From: Chloroflexota bacterium
GTDB taxonomy: Bacteria; Chloroflexota; Anaerolineae; Aggregatilineales; J027
Assembly: GCA_024434115.1 (NCBI GenBank)
Contig: QMIT01000008.1
Span: 62,001 to 126,000, forward strand
Length of the DNA: 64,000 nt
Direction of reading: 5' to 3'
The position numbers and the translations under genes were made by a program. The notes beneath the pieces are model-generated. The model ran no database searches and was not told the origin of the DNA. It saw only the letters and a list, made by a program, of their open reading frames with translations. This document shows positions 9,014 to 17,227 of the stretch, in pieces (within the stretch, counting starts at the first letter, position 1; each line of letters opens with the position of its first letter).

Positions 9014-10093
9014 ATGGCTGCGATGTCGCTCGAAGAAAAACTTAAAGGGATTGAGGCACGGTACACTGAAATTGATCATCTGCTGGCAGACCCTGCCATC
9101 CTAGCCACCTATGATCGAGTAACGGCGCTGGCCCAAGAAAAATCTGGGATTGAAGCCGTTGTGACCAAGTTTCGGGAATATCGCAAGGCCCTGAACGATT
9201 ATAAAGATGCCAAAGCAATGCTGAGTGACCCCGAACTCGGCGAAATGGCCCGCGAAGAATTTGAACGCCTCGACAAATTGATTCCCGTTTACGAACAAGA
9301 ACTCAAAAGCCTGCTCCTTCCCAAAGACCCCCGCGACGACAAAAACGTGATTATTGAAATTCGTGCCGGGGCGGGTGGCGATGAGGCCGGAATTTTTGCT
9401 GCCGACCTGCACCGCATGTATACCCGCTATGCTGAAAGACGCCGCTGGAAAGTCAATATGCTTTCCGGGCATGATACAGGCGTCGGTGGGTTTAAGATGG
9501 TGGTGTTTGAAATTAAGGGACAGGGTGCATTCAGCCGCCTGAAATATGAAAGTGGTGTACATCGGGTTCAGCGTGTCCCCGCCACCGAAAGTCAGGGGCG
9601 CATCCACACCAGCACCGCCACCGTCGCCGTCTTGGCGGAAGTGGATGAGGTCGAAGTCAATTTGAATATGAATGACGTGCGTGTAGACGTATTCCGCAGT
9701 CAAGGTGCGGGTGGTCAAAGTGTAAATACGACTGACTCAGCCGTGCGTATGACCCATATTCCAACAGGCTTGGTTGTAGAGTGTCAGGACGAGCGCAGTC
9801 AATTGCAGAACCGTGAACGGGCCAAACAAATTCTGATCGCCCGTCTGTACGAAATGGAAATGGAAAAACAGCGCAGTGAGTTGGATTCCGAACGGCGCAG
9901 TCAAATTGGCGGTGGGGATCGCAGTGAAAAAATCCGCACCTACAACTATCCCCAAAACCGCGTCACCGACCATCGTATCAATATGTCCATTTACAATCTG
10001 CCTGCTGTGATGGAAGGTGATCTCGACGCCTTCATTGATGAACTCGCCACCCGTGACCAAGCCGAACGTTTGGAAATGGGCGAGGCGGTCTAA
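9014..10093 (+). CDS. prfA: Peptide chain release factor 1
   Basis: RF1 recognises UAA and UAG on the ribosome and releases the finished peptide. Hallmarks are the PAT codon-recognition tripeptide in [16 protein letters not shown] (about residue 188), which separates RF1 from RF2 (SPF), and the universal GGQ in [15 protein letters not shown] (about residue 232). About 359 residues is the normal length. The frame is open upstream to a TTG at 8996, but the ATG at 9014 has GGAAG about 11 nt before it and matches the usual RF1 N-terminus; an ATG at 9023 is also possible. It heads a likely operon with an FHA gene and prmC, the enzyme that methylates its GGQ glutamine. Confidence 0.96.
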   Translation: MAAMSLEEKLKGIEARYTEIDHLLADPAILATYDRVTALAQEKSGIEAVVTKFREYRKALNDYKDAKAMLSDPELGEMAREEFERLDKLIPVYEQELKSLLLPKDPRDDKNVIIEIRAGAGGDEAGIFAADLHRMYTRYAERRRWKVNMLSGHDTGVGGFKMVVFEIKGQGAFSRLKYESGVHRVQRVPATESQGRIHTSTATVAVLAEVDEVEVNLNMNDVRVDVFRSQGAGGQSVNTTDSAVRMTHIPTGLVVECQDERSQLQNRERAKQILIARLYEMEMEKQRSELDSERRSQIGGGDRSEKIRTYNYPQNRVTDHRINMSIYNLPAVMEGDLDAFIDELATRDQAERLEMGEAV

Positions 10094-10099
10094 GAGAAA

Positions 10100-10486
10100 A
10101 TGACCAAGCTGCTGTTAGTCGAAGTCATTGGCACCCTAATGTTGTCAATGGATTTTTTGCCATCTCCCGTTGTAGTAGGACTTCAGGCTACTGGCGGCCC
10201 AATTTATTTAGGGTCAAAACTAGAATATTCACGAATGCCAGAAGGCAGCCAAAATTTGATTATCCGAAATGGTAGCGTAACCCGAATGCACGCTATTATT
10301 TCCCAAGAAAATGATGACTGGTTTGTAGAAGATTGTGGCTCTGATAATGGTTTGATAATTTTAGACTGCGGACCAAATCCAATAGCTCGACAGGCGCGTC
10401 AGAGGGTTTCTCCTTTTCAAAAACATCCTATAACAAAGACATCGCTCCTAATTCTAGGCGATGTTGTTGTACGTGTATCGATATGA
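10100..10486 (+). CDS. Small FHA-domain protein inserted between prfA and prmC (128 aa)
   Basis: Almost the whole protein is one forkhead-associated domain, a beta-sandwich that binds phosphothreonine peptides. The recognisable part is NLIIRNGSVTRMHAIISQ, with the S-x-x-x-H core, followed by WFVEDCGSDNGLII, where SDNG replaces the usual STNG. The conserved Gly-Arg before the Ser loop is weak (GSKLEY), so phosphopeptide binding may be altered. It starts 6 nt after the prfA stop and its TGA overlaps the prmC ATG (ATGA), so it is in the same transcript. It is more AT-rich than the genes around it, and no FHA gene is expected in a prfA-prmC pair. Its partner could be a Ser/Thr kinase such as the one at 58611-61385; that link is speculation. 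Confidence 0.75.
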   Translation: MTKLLLVEVIGTLMLSMDFLPSPVVVGLQATGGPIYLGSKLEYSRMPEGSQNLIIRNGSVTRMHAIISQENDDWFVEDCGSDNGLIILDCGPNPIARQARQRVSPFQKHPITKTSLLILGDVVVRVSI

Positions 10487-11334
10487 CAACTATTGGGGAG
10501 GCGTTGGCAACTGCCCGTCAGCACCTCACACCCACCAGTGAAACCGCCCTTCTGGATGCCCGATTACTGCTCAGTTTTGTGATAGACCAGCCAACATCAT
10601 GGCTCTATGCCCATTCTGATAACCTCCTTACCCCCGAACAAGCCGGAAATTTCTCTCATCTGGTCGAACAGCGTGCCACAGGAATGCCTATTGCTTATCT
10701 CACGGGGACACGCGGTTTTTACCATTGGGATTTTGTGGTGACACCCGATGTCCTGATTCCTCGCCCCGAAACGGAACATCTGATTGAAGCGGCACAGGCA
10801 TGGCTTAAAAATCGGCAGGGGGAAGAGCCAAAAATAGTGGATGTCGGCACAGGTAGCGGTATCATTGCGGTGTCGTTAGCTCTACTTTTTCCACAGGCCT
10901 CCATCACAGCGATAGATGTCAGTCCAGCGGCATTGGAAATCGCCAAATTAAATGCCAGTCGGCTTGGCGCAGGAAATATCGAATTTCGACAGGGCAATCT
11001 GCTCAACGGCCTCCCCTCTGATTTTCAGGTGGATATGATCGCCGCAAATCTGCCCTATATTGATCATGACGAGATGCTCACGCTTGAGGTTGCCAAATGG
11101 GAGCCACATCTGGCATTAGATGGGGGCATTGGTGGATTAGGCCTCATTCGTGACCTGTTGCACCAAGCACCTGCCCATCTCAAGCCGGGGGGATTGATTT
11201 TGCTGGAAATTGGTGCGGATCAAGGTGAGGCCACCCGACAATTGGCATTATCGTTTTTTCCAAAGGCGGTGGTCAAAGTCCAACAGGATTTGGCGGGATT
11301 AGATCGAATTGTATCCATTCAAACCCTCGAATAG
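10483..11334 (+). CDS. prmC: Release-factor glutamine methyltransferase PrmC/HemK (283 aa)
   Basis: PrmC methylates the Gln of the GGQ motif in RF1 and RF2. The N-terminal helical domain is followed by a Rossmann domain with VDVGTGSGIIAVSL (motif I, SAM binding), TAIDVSPAALEIA, and PRPETEHLIEAA, a signature of this family. The substrate-binding NPPY motif reads NLPY here (AANLPYIDHDE); the Asn that contacts the target Gln is kept. Location two genes after prfA strongly supports the assignment. The start overlaps the FHA gene by four bases. Confidence 0.93.
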   Translation: MTTIGEALATARQHLTPTSETALLDARLLLSFVIDQPTSWLYAHSDNLLTPEQAGNFSHLVEQRATGMPIAYLTGTRGFYHWDFVVTPDVLIPRPETEHLIEAAQAWLKNRQGEEPKIVDVGTGSGIIAVSLALLFPQASITAIDVSPAALEIAKLNASRLGAGNIEFRQGNLLNGLPSDFQVDMIAANLPYIDHDEMLTLEVAKWEPHLALDGGIGGLGLIRDLLHQAPAHLKPGGLILLEIGADQGEATRQLALSFFPKAVVKVQQDLAGLDRIVSIQTLE

Positions 11335-11403
11335 CACCGCATCGCCCTCTCAGGTAGAATAAGCGACGACTTGAGAAATTCAACAATTGGTGAAAAGGCG
11401 GCC

Positions 11404-12303
11404 ATGTCCGAAAACCCACGCCCCCACGACGACTATATTCCAGACGAATTTGATGACAACGGGTTTGATGAACCCTTTGATGAATCCATCGCAGGCGAGC
11501 CATCCCCCTCCGCCGCAGAAACAATGGTCGGGCAGGCTACCGAGCAGTTTACGAAACCCTCTTCGGACGAAGTATGGCAAGAGGTCGAACCAATTCCGGC
11601 TGGCCCGGATGAGCTTTATGATGAAACGCTACGGGCCGATGACATCCCGCCGATTGTGCGCCCCGGTGAAGAAACCGAAACACCCCCAACGGAAACCCGC
11701 CGTCGTCGTGTGCGCCAGCCATCGGAGCGAACAGCCGAAGAACGTGACCGTGTGCGGGAAATTCAACCCGAACTCATCCGTCAGCAACGCCCCGGACGAT
11801 TGGCAATTGCGCCGCTGGCCTTCGGATTAATTGGGCTAGGTAGCCTGTTGTTAGCTGAAAATTTTGTTGAGGAACTTGAAATCACAGCAGGGGCAGCCAT
11901 CATCATTTTATTGGGGTCGTTTGTATTGACCACCGTCTTTCGATTTTTTGAATCCGGCAGACGGCAACGCGGCCTATTTTTTGTCGGCATCGTGCTGCTG
12001 ATTTGGGGTGGCGTGGTGGCACTCAATGTCCTGCGGGAAGATAAATTCCCATTAGATGAATTTTGGCCTCTCACCATCGCCGGAGTTGGGGCGGCGTTTT
12101 TCATCACCTTCCTGTTTGAGCGCAATCACCAAGCGGGATTGGTGTTCCCCGGCATTATTTTGATGTTCGCCAGCGGGATTGCCTTTCTGATAACGCTGGA
12201 TGTGATCGGGTCAGACATGACCGATGCTGTCAAGGATTTTTGGCCCTTGATCGTCGCGGTAGTTGGCTTGTTATTGTTCCCGGCAGCCTTCCAAAAGCGA
12301 TAG
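11404..12303 (+). CDS. Multi-pass membrane protein with acidic disordered N-terminus (299 aa)
   Basis: Residues 1-130 are acidic, Pro-rich and predicted disordered, ending in an Arg-rich patch (TRRRRVRQPSERTAEERDR). About six hydrophobic helices follow in three similar pairs, each with a G-rich first helix and a short D/E-FWPL link (DEFWPLTIAG, KDFWPLIVAV). The repeated FWPL pattern resembles LiaF/DUF5668-type transmembrane regions found in envelope-stress proteins; function is not established. I chose the ATG at 11404 because AAGGCGG lies just upstream; a TTG at 11371 is the longer alternative. It precedes the glycosyltransferase operon by 4 nt and may be its first gene. Confidence 0.65.
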   Translation: MSENPRPHDDYIPDEFDDNGFDEPFDESIAGEPSPSAAETMVGQATEQFTKPSSDEVWQEVEPIPAGPDELYDETLRADDIPPIVRPGEETETPPTETRRRRVRQPSERTAEERDRVREIQPELIRQQRPGRLAIAPLAFGLIGLGSLLLAENFVEELEITAGAAIIILLGSFVLTTVFRFFESGRRQRGLFFVGIVLLIWGGVVALNVLREDKFPLDEFWPLTIAGVGAAFFITFLFERNHQAGLVFPGIILMFASGIAFLITLDVIGSDMTDAVKDFWPLIVAVVGLLLFPAAFQKR

Positions 12304-12307
12304 CTGT

Positions 12308-13411
12308 ATGGTGCATATCGCGGTAGATGCCAGCCGAACCACCCGATTACGGCGAACGGGTACGGAAAACTACGCCCTGCAACTGATTCGTCAATGGATC
12401 GAAACGGTTGATCAGCACCGTTTAATCCTGTATTTTCGGGATATGCCCCCACCCGATTTGTTTGCCGAAAAGCCCAGTTTTGAGCAGAAAGTGATTCCAT
12501 TTCCACGCCTATGGACACATCTGCGATTCGCGGCAGAATTATGGCGCACCCGACCCGATGTCACCTTTGTACCCGCCCACACGCTACCCTTTGTTTTCCC
12601 CGGCAAGGCGGTGGTGACGGTGCATGACCTCGGCTACCTCCATTTTCCCGACGCGCACCCCCCTAAAGAACGGCGTTATCTGGATGCGACCACCCGCTTT
12701 AGTTCGCGCCGCGCTACACTCATCCTTGCTGATTCACTGGCGACCAAAACCGACTTAATCCGGCATTATGGGGTATCGGAACAAAAAATCCGCGTGGTCT
12801 ATCCCGGTGTGGATGAAAGCCTTGCGCCTGTACATGACCCTACCAAGTTGGCACGGGTACGGGCGAAATATGGCCTGCCAGAGCAGTATTTATTTTTCTT
12901 GGGCACCCTTCAGCCCCGCAAAAATATTGCTCGGTTGGTGGAGGCGTTTGCGAAATGGCGCTCATCTTCGGGTAATCAAGAGGTGGCACTGGTGCTGGGT
13001 GGTCAAAAAGGTTGGCTCTATCAAGAAGCATGGACATCTGGCGTTGAGGGGGTAATTTTGCCGGGATATATCGCCGATGAAGATGTTGCAGCGCTCTACA
13101 GCGGGGCATTGGCATTGGTGTTTCCATCACTTTATGAGGGTTTCGGCTTTCCGGTGATTGAGGCCATGTGCTGCGATACGCCCGTCTTGTGTTCCAATAC
13201 CTCTTCCCTTCCCGAATTAGGCGGTGAAGCGGCAGTGTTGGTCAATCCACTAGACACGGAGGAAATCGCACGGGGCATAGGGCAGTTGGTTGAAAATCCC
13301 GAATTACGACGACAGCTAGTCGAAAAAGGCCGGATACAGGCGCAGCAATTTAGTTGGGCAAACGCCGCAAAACAGGCCATACAAGTTTTGGAAGAGGCAG
13401 CAGGCAAGTGA
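12308..13411 (+). CDS. Glycosyltransferase family 4 (GT-B, 367 aa)
   Basis: A retaining GT-B glycosyltransferase. The N-terminal acceptor domain starts VHIAVDASRTTRLRRTGTENYA, with the Gly-rich loop expected near residue 17. The C-terminal donor domain has FFLGTLQPRKNIARLVEAF and the E-x7-E motif in PSLYEGFGFPVIEAM, which binds the nucleotide-sugar. Overall it is closest in style to mannosyl- or rhamnosyltransferases of surface polysaccharides; the sugar cannot be predicted. The start at 12308 is 4 nt after the previous stop, and its TGA overlaps the next ATG (TGATG). Confidence 0.88.
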   Translation: MVHIAVDASRTTRLRRTGTENYALQLIRQWIETVDQHRLILYFRDMPPPDLFAEKPSFEQKVIPFPRLWTHLRFAAELWRTRPDVTFVPAHTLPFVFPGKAVVTVHDLGYLHFPDAHPPKERRYLDATTRFSSRRATLILADSLATKTDLIRHYGVSEQKIRVVYPGVDESLAPVHDPTKLARVRAKYGLPEQYLFFLGTLQPRKNIARLVEAFAKWRSSSGNQEVALVLGGQKGWLYQEAWTSGVEGVILPGYIADEDVAALYSGALALVFPSLYEGFGFPVIEAMCCDTPVLCSNTSSLPELGGEAAVLVNPLDTEEIARGIGQLVENPELRRQLVEKGRIQAQQFSWANAAKQAIQVLEEAAGK

Positions 13412-14172
13412 TGACTCCTCCCGAACGATTACGCATCTTGGGTGTGCCGATTGACGGTCATACCTTTGAGACATGGCTGGCACAGGTCGAAACATGGATG
13501 AATGAGACCGACGGGCTGCACCATATATGCACGGTCAACCCCGAATTTGTCATGATCGCTCAACGGCACCCGACCTTTTATCGGGTCCTGCAAAAAGCCG
13601 ATGTCTGCCTTGCCGATGGATCGGGGATATTGTTAGCCGCGAAATGGCTCAGTCAGTCTCTACCCCAGCGAGTCACTGGCACAGACAGCTTACCCAAGTT
13701 AGCTGAATTAGCCGCGCAAAAAGGCTGGCACCTATTTTTTCTAGGAGCAGCGCCGGGGGTGGCTGAGTTAGCTGCCGAAAAATTACGAGCGGATTATGCG
13801 GGGTTACAAATTACGGTCAATCCAGCGAACCCCGATGAATTGGATATGAGTATCGAGACGATTAACCAGAGTGGAGCTTCAATTTTATTGGTGGCCTATG
13901 GTGCGCCGATGCAGGATCTATGGATTGACCAGCATCGAGATCACTTGCCCAATATCAAAATAGCAATGGGGGTCGGTGGGGCATTTGATTTCGTGGCGGG
14001 GATTGTGCCGCGTGCGCCCCAATGGATGCAGAAATTGTATCTGGAATGGTTGTATCGCCTGATTCGCCAGCCGTGGCGCTGGAAACGGATGCTGCGCCTG
14101 CCCTTATTCGTGATCGCCGTGCTGCGTTATCGCCATCAATCCACACCCCGATTGACACGAGGTATCCAATGA
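13411..14172 (+). CDS. WecG/TagA/CpsF-family glycosyltransferase (253 aa)
   Basis: A GT26-family enzyme, which transfers an N-acetylmannosamine-type or related sugar onto a lipid-linked first sugar in teichoic-acid, capsule or ECA synthesis. Signatures visible are GVPIDGHTFETW, HHICTVNPEFV with the Thr and Asn of the active site, ADGSGILLAAKWL, FFLGAAPGVAELAAEKL, and LVAYGAPMQDLWI with MGVGGAFDFVAG. The length is normal. The gene is translationally coupled on both sides (TGATG at the start, ATGA at the end), so it clearly works with the flanking GT4 genes. Confidence 0.88.
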   Translation: MTPPERLRILGVPIDGHTFETWLAQVETWMNETDGLHHICTVNPEFVMIAQRHPTFYRVLQKADVCLADGSGILLAAKWLSQSLPQRVTGTDSLPKLAELAAQKGWHLFFLGAAPGVAELAAEKLRADYAGLQITVNPANPDELDMSIETINQSGASILLVAYGAPMQDLWIDQHRDHLPNIKIAMGVGGAFDFVAGIVPRAPQWMQKLYLEWLYRLIRQPWRWKRMLRLPLFVIAVLRYRHQSTPRLTRGIQ

Positions 14173-15071
14173 GCAACCCAATTGACACACTGGAAAAAAT
14201 CGCATTGGATAAAGCCAAAATTTACGCTGCCCATTCCGACACGGTAGCAGTTGCAATCACGGGTTCCATCGGGCGCGGTATGACGTGGGAAGGCTCGGAC
14301 GTGGATTTGTGGGTCTATCACAACGGCGAACGTGCTTTTGAAGATGGCTGGGAGCAGGGCATCTATTGGGAAGCCGATATTGAATCAGCTACCTTGCTCG
14401 ACATTCAAATAGATGACCACACATGGCTGCGACCTCACACGCTTGAGGGTGATGAGATAAGCCTGCTTGAGGCGCTGTGGGGCTGTCGTGTCTATTACGA
14501 TCCAACGGGCAAATTGACTTCGCTCAAAAAGGCTATTGACACTCGGGTCGCCAATAAACGCTGGATGCGCCATCGGGCCGAATTGTTTATCAATTATGGG
14601 CGGGGATGCCTAGCGGGTCTGCAACATGCCGATGCCCTCACCGCGATTTTGCTGGCACGGGTGGTCGCTACGGATTACGGCATCACGGCCTATTGGATGC
14701 GAAGGGGCAGATTGTTGACTAGTGCCCTACGTGTGCCGGAACGATTAGCGGACGAACCTGAATTGCAGCGGCTCTATTGTGAGGTTTTTGGTCTAAAAGG
14801 CAGGGCTGGGGCCGATGAATTTTTAGAAAATTTGAAGCACCTGCCGATTCATATTCAGGACGCTATTGAAGCGGACGTAGAAGAATGTAGACCTGCGATG
14901 GCATTGGGTTATCATGACGGCGTGATTCGGCATTTGCGCCAAATCATGGCTTCCGATTTTCAGCCTGAAGAGATATTGCCCATCTTGGCGTTAGAGGACG
15001 ATTTGGAAGTACAAAAAGGGGAGCTACTTGAAAAAGTGGGGGTTATTTTGGACTTGTGTGAGGCACTATGA
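14169..15071 (+). CDS. Nucleotidyltransferase-fold protein (300 aa)
   Basis: The N-terminal part has the polymerase-beta nucleotidyltransferase signature: GSIGRG, then SDVDLWVY with the two metal-binding aspartates, and a third acidic residue in TLLDIQIDDH. The remainder is helical and resembles the C-terminus of aminoglycoside or kanamycin nucleotidyltransferases and HEPN/KNTase-like proteins. It could nucleotidylate a small molecule or protein; nothing points to antibiotic resistance specifically. It overlaps the previous gene by ATGA and the next by ATGA, in the middle of a polysaccharide operon, where its job is unclear. Confidence 0.72.
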   Translation: MSNPIDTLEKIALDKAKIYAAHSDTVAVAITGSIGRGMTWEGSDVDLWVYHNGERAFEDGWEQGIYWEADIESATLLDIQIDDHTWLRPHTLEGDEISLLEALWGCRVYYDPTGKLTSLKKAIDTRVANKRWMRHRAELFINYGRGCLAGLQHADALTAILLARVVATDYGITAYWMRRGRLLTSALRVPERLADEPELQRLYCEVFGLKGRAGADEFLENLKHLPIHIQDAIEADVEECRPAMALGYHDGVIRHLRQIMASDFQPEEILPILALEDDLEVQKGELLEKVGVILDLCEAL

Positions 15072-15565
15072 CAACTAAACGAAAATCGTTCGATTTCAAG
15101 GGGTATGTTGAGGAAATCCAGACCCGGCCCTGTTTTATATGTGAGATCATCAAGGGCAACCCAGAATATCGGCATCATGTGATCTATGAAGATGACATCG
15201 CTATCGTATTCCTAAACAAATACCCCTCGCTCTATGGCTACGTCTTGGTTTGTCCGAAAGAACACCGCGAAATGGTCACAGGCGATTTTTCTCCTGATGA
15301 ATATCTTGCACTGCAACGGGTGGTCTATCAAATAGGGGAAGCGGTGCGAAAAAGTGTGCCCGCCGAACGAGTTTATATTTTGAGCTTGGGCAGTCAGCAG
15401 GGCAACAAACACGTTCATTGGCATATCGCGCCACTGCCGCCGGGTGTGCCATTTGAAGATCAGCAGTTAGCAGCGTTAAGTATGAATAATGGGATTTTGG
15501 ATTTGAGCGAGGAAGAAATGGCAGCGATGGCTGACCAAATACGCGCCTACATTGGGGGGTTATGA
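15068..15565 (+). CDS. HIT-family hydrolase (165 aa)
   Basis: The histidine triad is HVHWHIAPLP near residue 118, matching H-phi-H-phi-H-phi-phi. The CFICEIIKG motif near residue 18 and the conserved YGYVLVCPKEH also fit the HIT/Ap4A-phosphorylase-like group, which cleaves nucleotide phosphoanhydride or phosphoramidate bonds, often dinucleoside polyphosphates. It is cytoplasmic. It sits between a nucleotidyltransferase and a GT4 gene with four-base overlaps on both sides, so it might clean up nucleotide by-products of that pathway; this is an inference. Confidence 0.85.
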   Translation: MTTKRKSFDFKGYVEEIQTRPCFICEIIKGNPEYRHHVIYEDDIAIVFLNKYPSLYGYVLVCPKEHREMVTGDFSPDEYLALQRVVYQIGEAVRKSVPAERVYILSLGSQQGNKHVHWHIAPLPPGVPFEDQQLAALSMNNGILDLSEEEMAAMADQIRAYIGGL

Positions 15566-16713
15566 CACTCTATTTGGATGTCTCGGCAGGGGTGAATGTT
15601 TCATCGGGCTTGGGGCGCTACAGCCGATCCTTAACCCATGCCCTGATTCCCTATCTCGCAAAACCTCCAGCCCTGTTTTACAACTATATCGAGGGTCGTA
15701 CCAAACCCATCGAAGGCTTGCCAGAACTGCCTGCTACACGGGTCAAATTGGGTTATAAGGCATGGCGTATGGCGGTGTGGATGGGTCAGCTTACTGGACG
15801 CGATTTTCGGCGCTTGACTCCCGGTGTCAGCCTATTTCATGCGATGGAGCATCTGCTGATGCCCCTCAACCATCAGCCCAAAGTGCCTACCGTGATGACC
15901 GTGCATGACCTGATTTTTGAACTATTCCCCGAACACCACAAAAGGCTTAATCACCTATTTTTGACCCGCGCCATGCCGCTGTTTGTCAAACGTGCCGATG
16001 CGATTATCACCGTCTCGGAAGCCAGCAAACGTGACCTGATGGAATACTATGGCACACCTGCCGAAAAAATCACGGTGGTCTATGAAGCCGCCGATGCGCA
16101 TTTTCAGCCACCCACCCCCGCAAAAATAGCCGAGGTACGGACAAAATATCATCTGCCCGAACAATTTTTGTTGGTGGTCGGGGCCATCGAGCCGCGTAAA
16201 AATTATAGCCGTTTGGTCGAAGCCTTGATGATTTTGCGGCGAAAACACCCCGACCTAAAATTGGTCGTCGTCGGCAGCAAGGGCTGGTTATATGAACCAT
16301 TTTTCCAGCGAATAGAAGATTTGCAGGCGGGGGAACACGTCATTTTCCCCGGCTATGTGCCTGATGATGACCTGCCTGCTGTTTACGGTGCGGCAACGAT
16401 TACTGTGATGGCCTCTATCTATGAAGGTTTTGGCCTGCCGATTTTGGAGGCGATGGCGTGTGGGTCGCCAGTGGTATGCAGCCAATCGTCCAGTTTGCCG
16501 GAATTAGGAGGGGACGTGGCTCAATATTTTGACCCCCTCAACCTAGATTCGATGATTGGGGGATTAGATACCGTATTAAATGACGAGGCGCTCCAACAGA
16601 AAATGAGAGTTCTAGGCCAAAGCCAAGCAGCGAAATTTTCATGGGAACGGGCCGCCAAAGAGACCATCGGTGTATATGAACAAATCTCCGGTCAGCGATT
16701 GAGCAAAATATAA
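15562..16713 (+). CDS. Glycosyltransferase family 4 (GT-B, 383 aa)
   Basis: A second GT-B enzyme, similar in layout to the one at 12308. It has the acceptor-domain loop SSGLGRYSRSL, the donor-domain VVGAIEPRKNYSRLVEAL, VVGSKGWLYE, and the E-x7-E motif in IYEGFGLPILEAM. The N-terminal VMTVHDLIFELFPEHHK is typical of mannosyltransferases of the WbaZ/RfaB type. It is the last gene of the overlapping operon and is followed at once by a strong terminator. Confidence 0.88.
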   Translation: MTLYLDVSAGVNVSSGLGRYSRSLTHALIPYLAKPPALFYNYIEGRTKPIEGLPELPATRVKLGYKAWRMAVWMGQLTGRDFRRLTPGVSLFHAMEHLLMPLNHQPKVPTVMTVHDLIFELFPEHHKRLNHLFLTRAMPLFVKRADAIITVSEASKRDLMEYYGTPAEKITVVYEAADAHFQPPTPAKIAEVRTKYHLPEQFLLVVGAIEPRKNYSRLVEALMILRRKHPDLKLVVVGSKGWLYEPFFQRIEDLQAGEHVIFPGYVPDDDLPAVYGAATITVMASIYEGFGLPILEAMACGSPVVCSQSSSLPELGGDVAQYFDPLNLDSMIGGLDTVLNDEALQQKMRVLGQSQAAKFSWERAAKETIGVYEQISGQRLSKI

Positions 16714-16748
16714 AAAGAGGCCGGGGGAATTTCCTCAGCCTCTTTTTT
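16712..16748. terminator. Bidirectional terminator between two convergent genes
   Basis: AAAGAGGC (16714-16721) pairs with GCCTCTTT (16738-16745). T-runs follow on the plus strand and A-runs precede, so it can end both the GT4 operon and the small minus-strand gene that stops at 16758. Confidence 0.8.
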
Positions 16749-16757
16749 CATGCCATC

Positions 16758-16997
16758 CTATTCCTCTATCTCGCCGGCCTCAAGGAATTCGCCTTGCGCT
16801 TGGGCGATGTACTGCCCATATAGCACCAAATCTGACCACAAAACGGCATTGCGCGTGTGCAGTTCATAGTAGCCACTGTTGCGGCTGGTACGGACATGGT
16901 GAGCCATGTTTTTGGATTCCACCGATGCGTACAGTGTGTTAAATAACTGCACGTCCGTTACACGAATAAAATACGATTTCTGCCCCTGAATACTCAC
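16758..16997 (-). CDS. Small orphan protein, 79 aa
   Basis: I recognise no family. The protein is mixed alpha/beta with several aromatic residues (SYFIRV, YYELHT, VLYGQYIAQAQ) and an acidic tail; there is no signal peptide or membrane helix. The start is the GTG at 16997, because GGAGGTG ends 7 nt upstream, and because the upstream promoter (17031-17060) would start the transcript after the longer TTG at 17030. It is a single-gene unit between a promoter and a bidirectional terminator, so it is very probably expressed. The function is unknown. Confidence 0.65.
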   Translation of the reverse strand: MSIQGQKSYFIRVTDVQLFNTLYASVESKNMAHHVRTSRNSGYYELHTRNAVLWSDLVLYGQYIAQAQGEFLEAGEIEE

Positions 16998-17030
16998 GCC
17001 ACACACCTCCAGTTCCAGTACAATCTCCAA

Positions 17031-17060
17031 ATTGTATTGAAATTGTCAACGACCTGTCAA
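17031..17060 (-). promoter_or_regulatory. Near-consensus sigma-70 promoter for the small orphan gene
   Basis: On the minus strand, TTGACA (17060-17055), an 18-bp spacer, then TACAAT (17036-17031). A second TTGACA lies at 17049-17044 inside the spacer, making an 11-bp-spaced direct repeat that could bind a regulator. The match to consensus is the best seen in the window. Confidence 0.65.
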
Positions 17061-17227
17061 TACAAACGGGAGGTTTTTCAACACTTTTCAAACCAAAGCA
17101 ACGGGTAACTAATTATCAGGGTAGGATAATCATCGAAAAATACAATGAGGCGGTTGTACTATGCAAAAATCGAGGCGTGTTATAATTCGCTTGTGCGATA
17201 GCGTCTAAAAATAAAAGGATGACCCCA

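Noticed and set aside
14169..15071. Aminoglycoside nucleotidyltransferase resistance gene
   Set aside because: Only the general nucleotidyltransferase fold is clear; it sits in a glycan operon with no resistance context.
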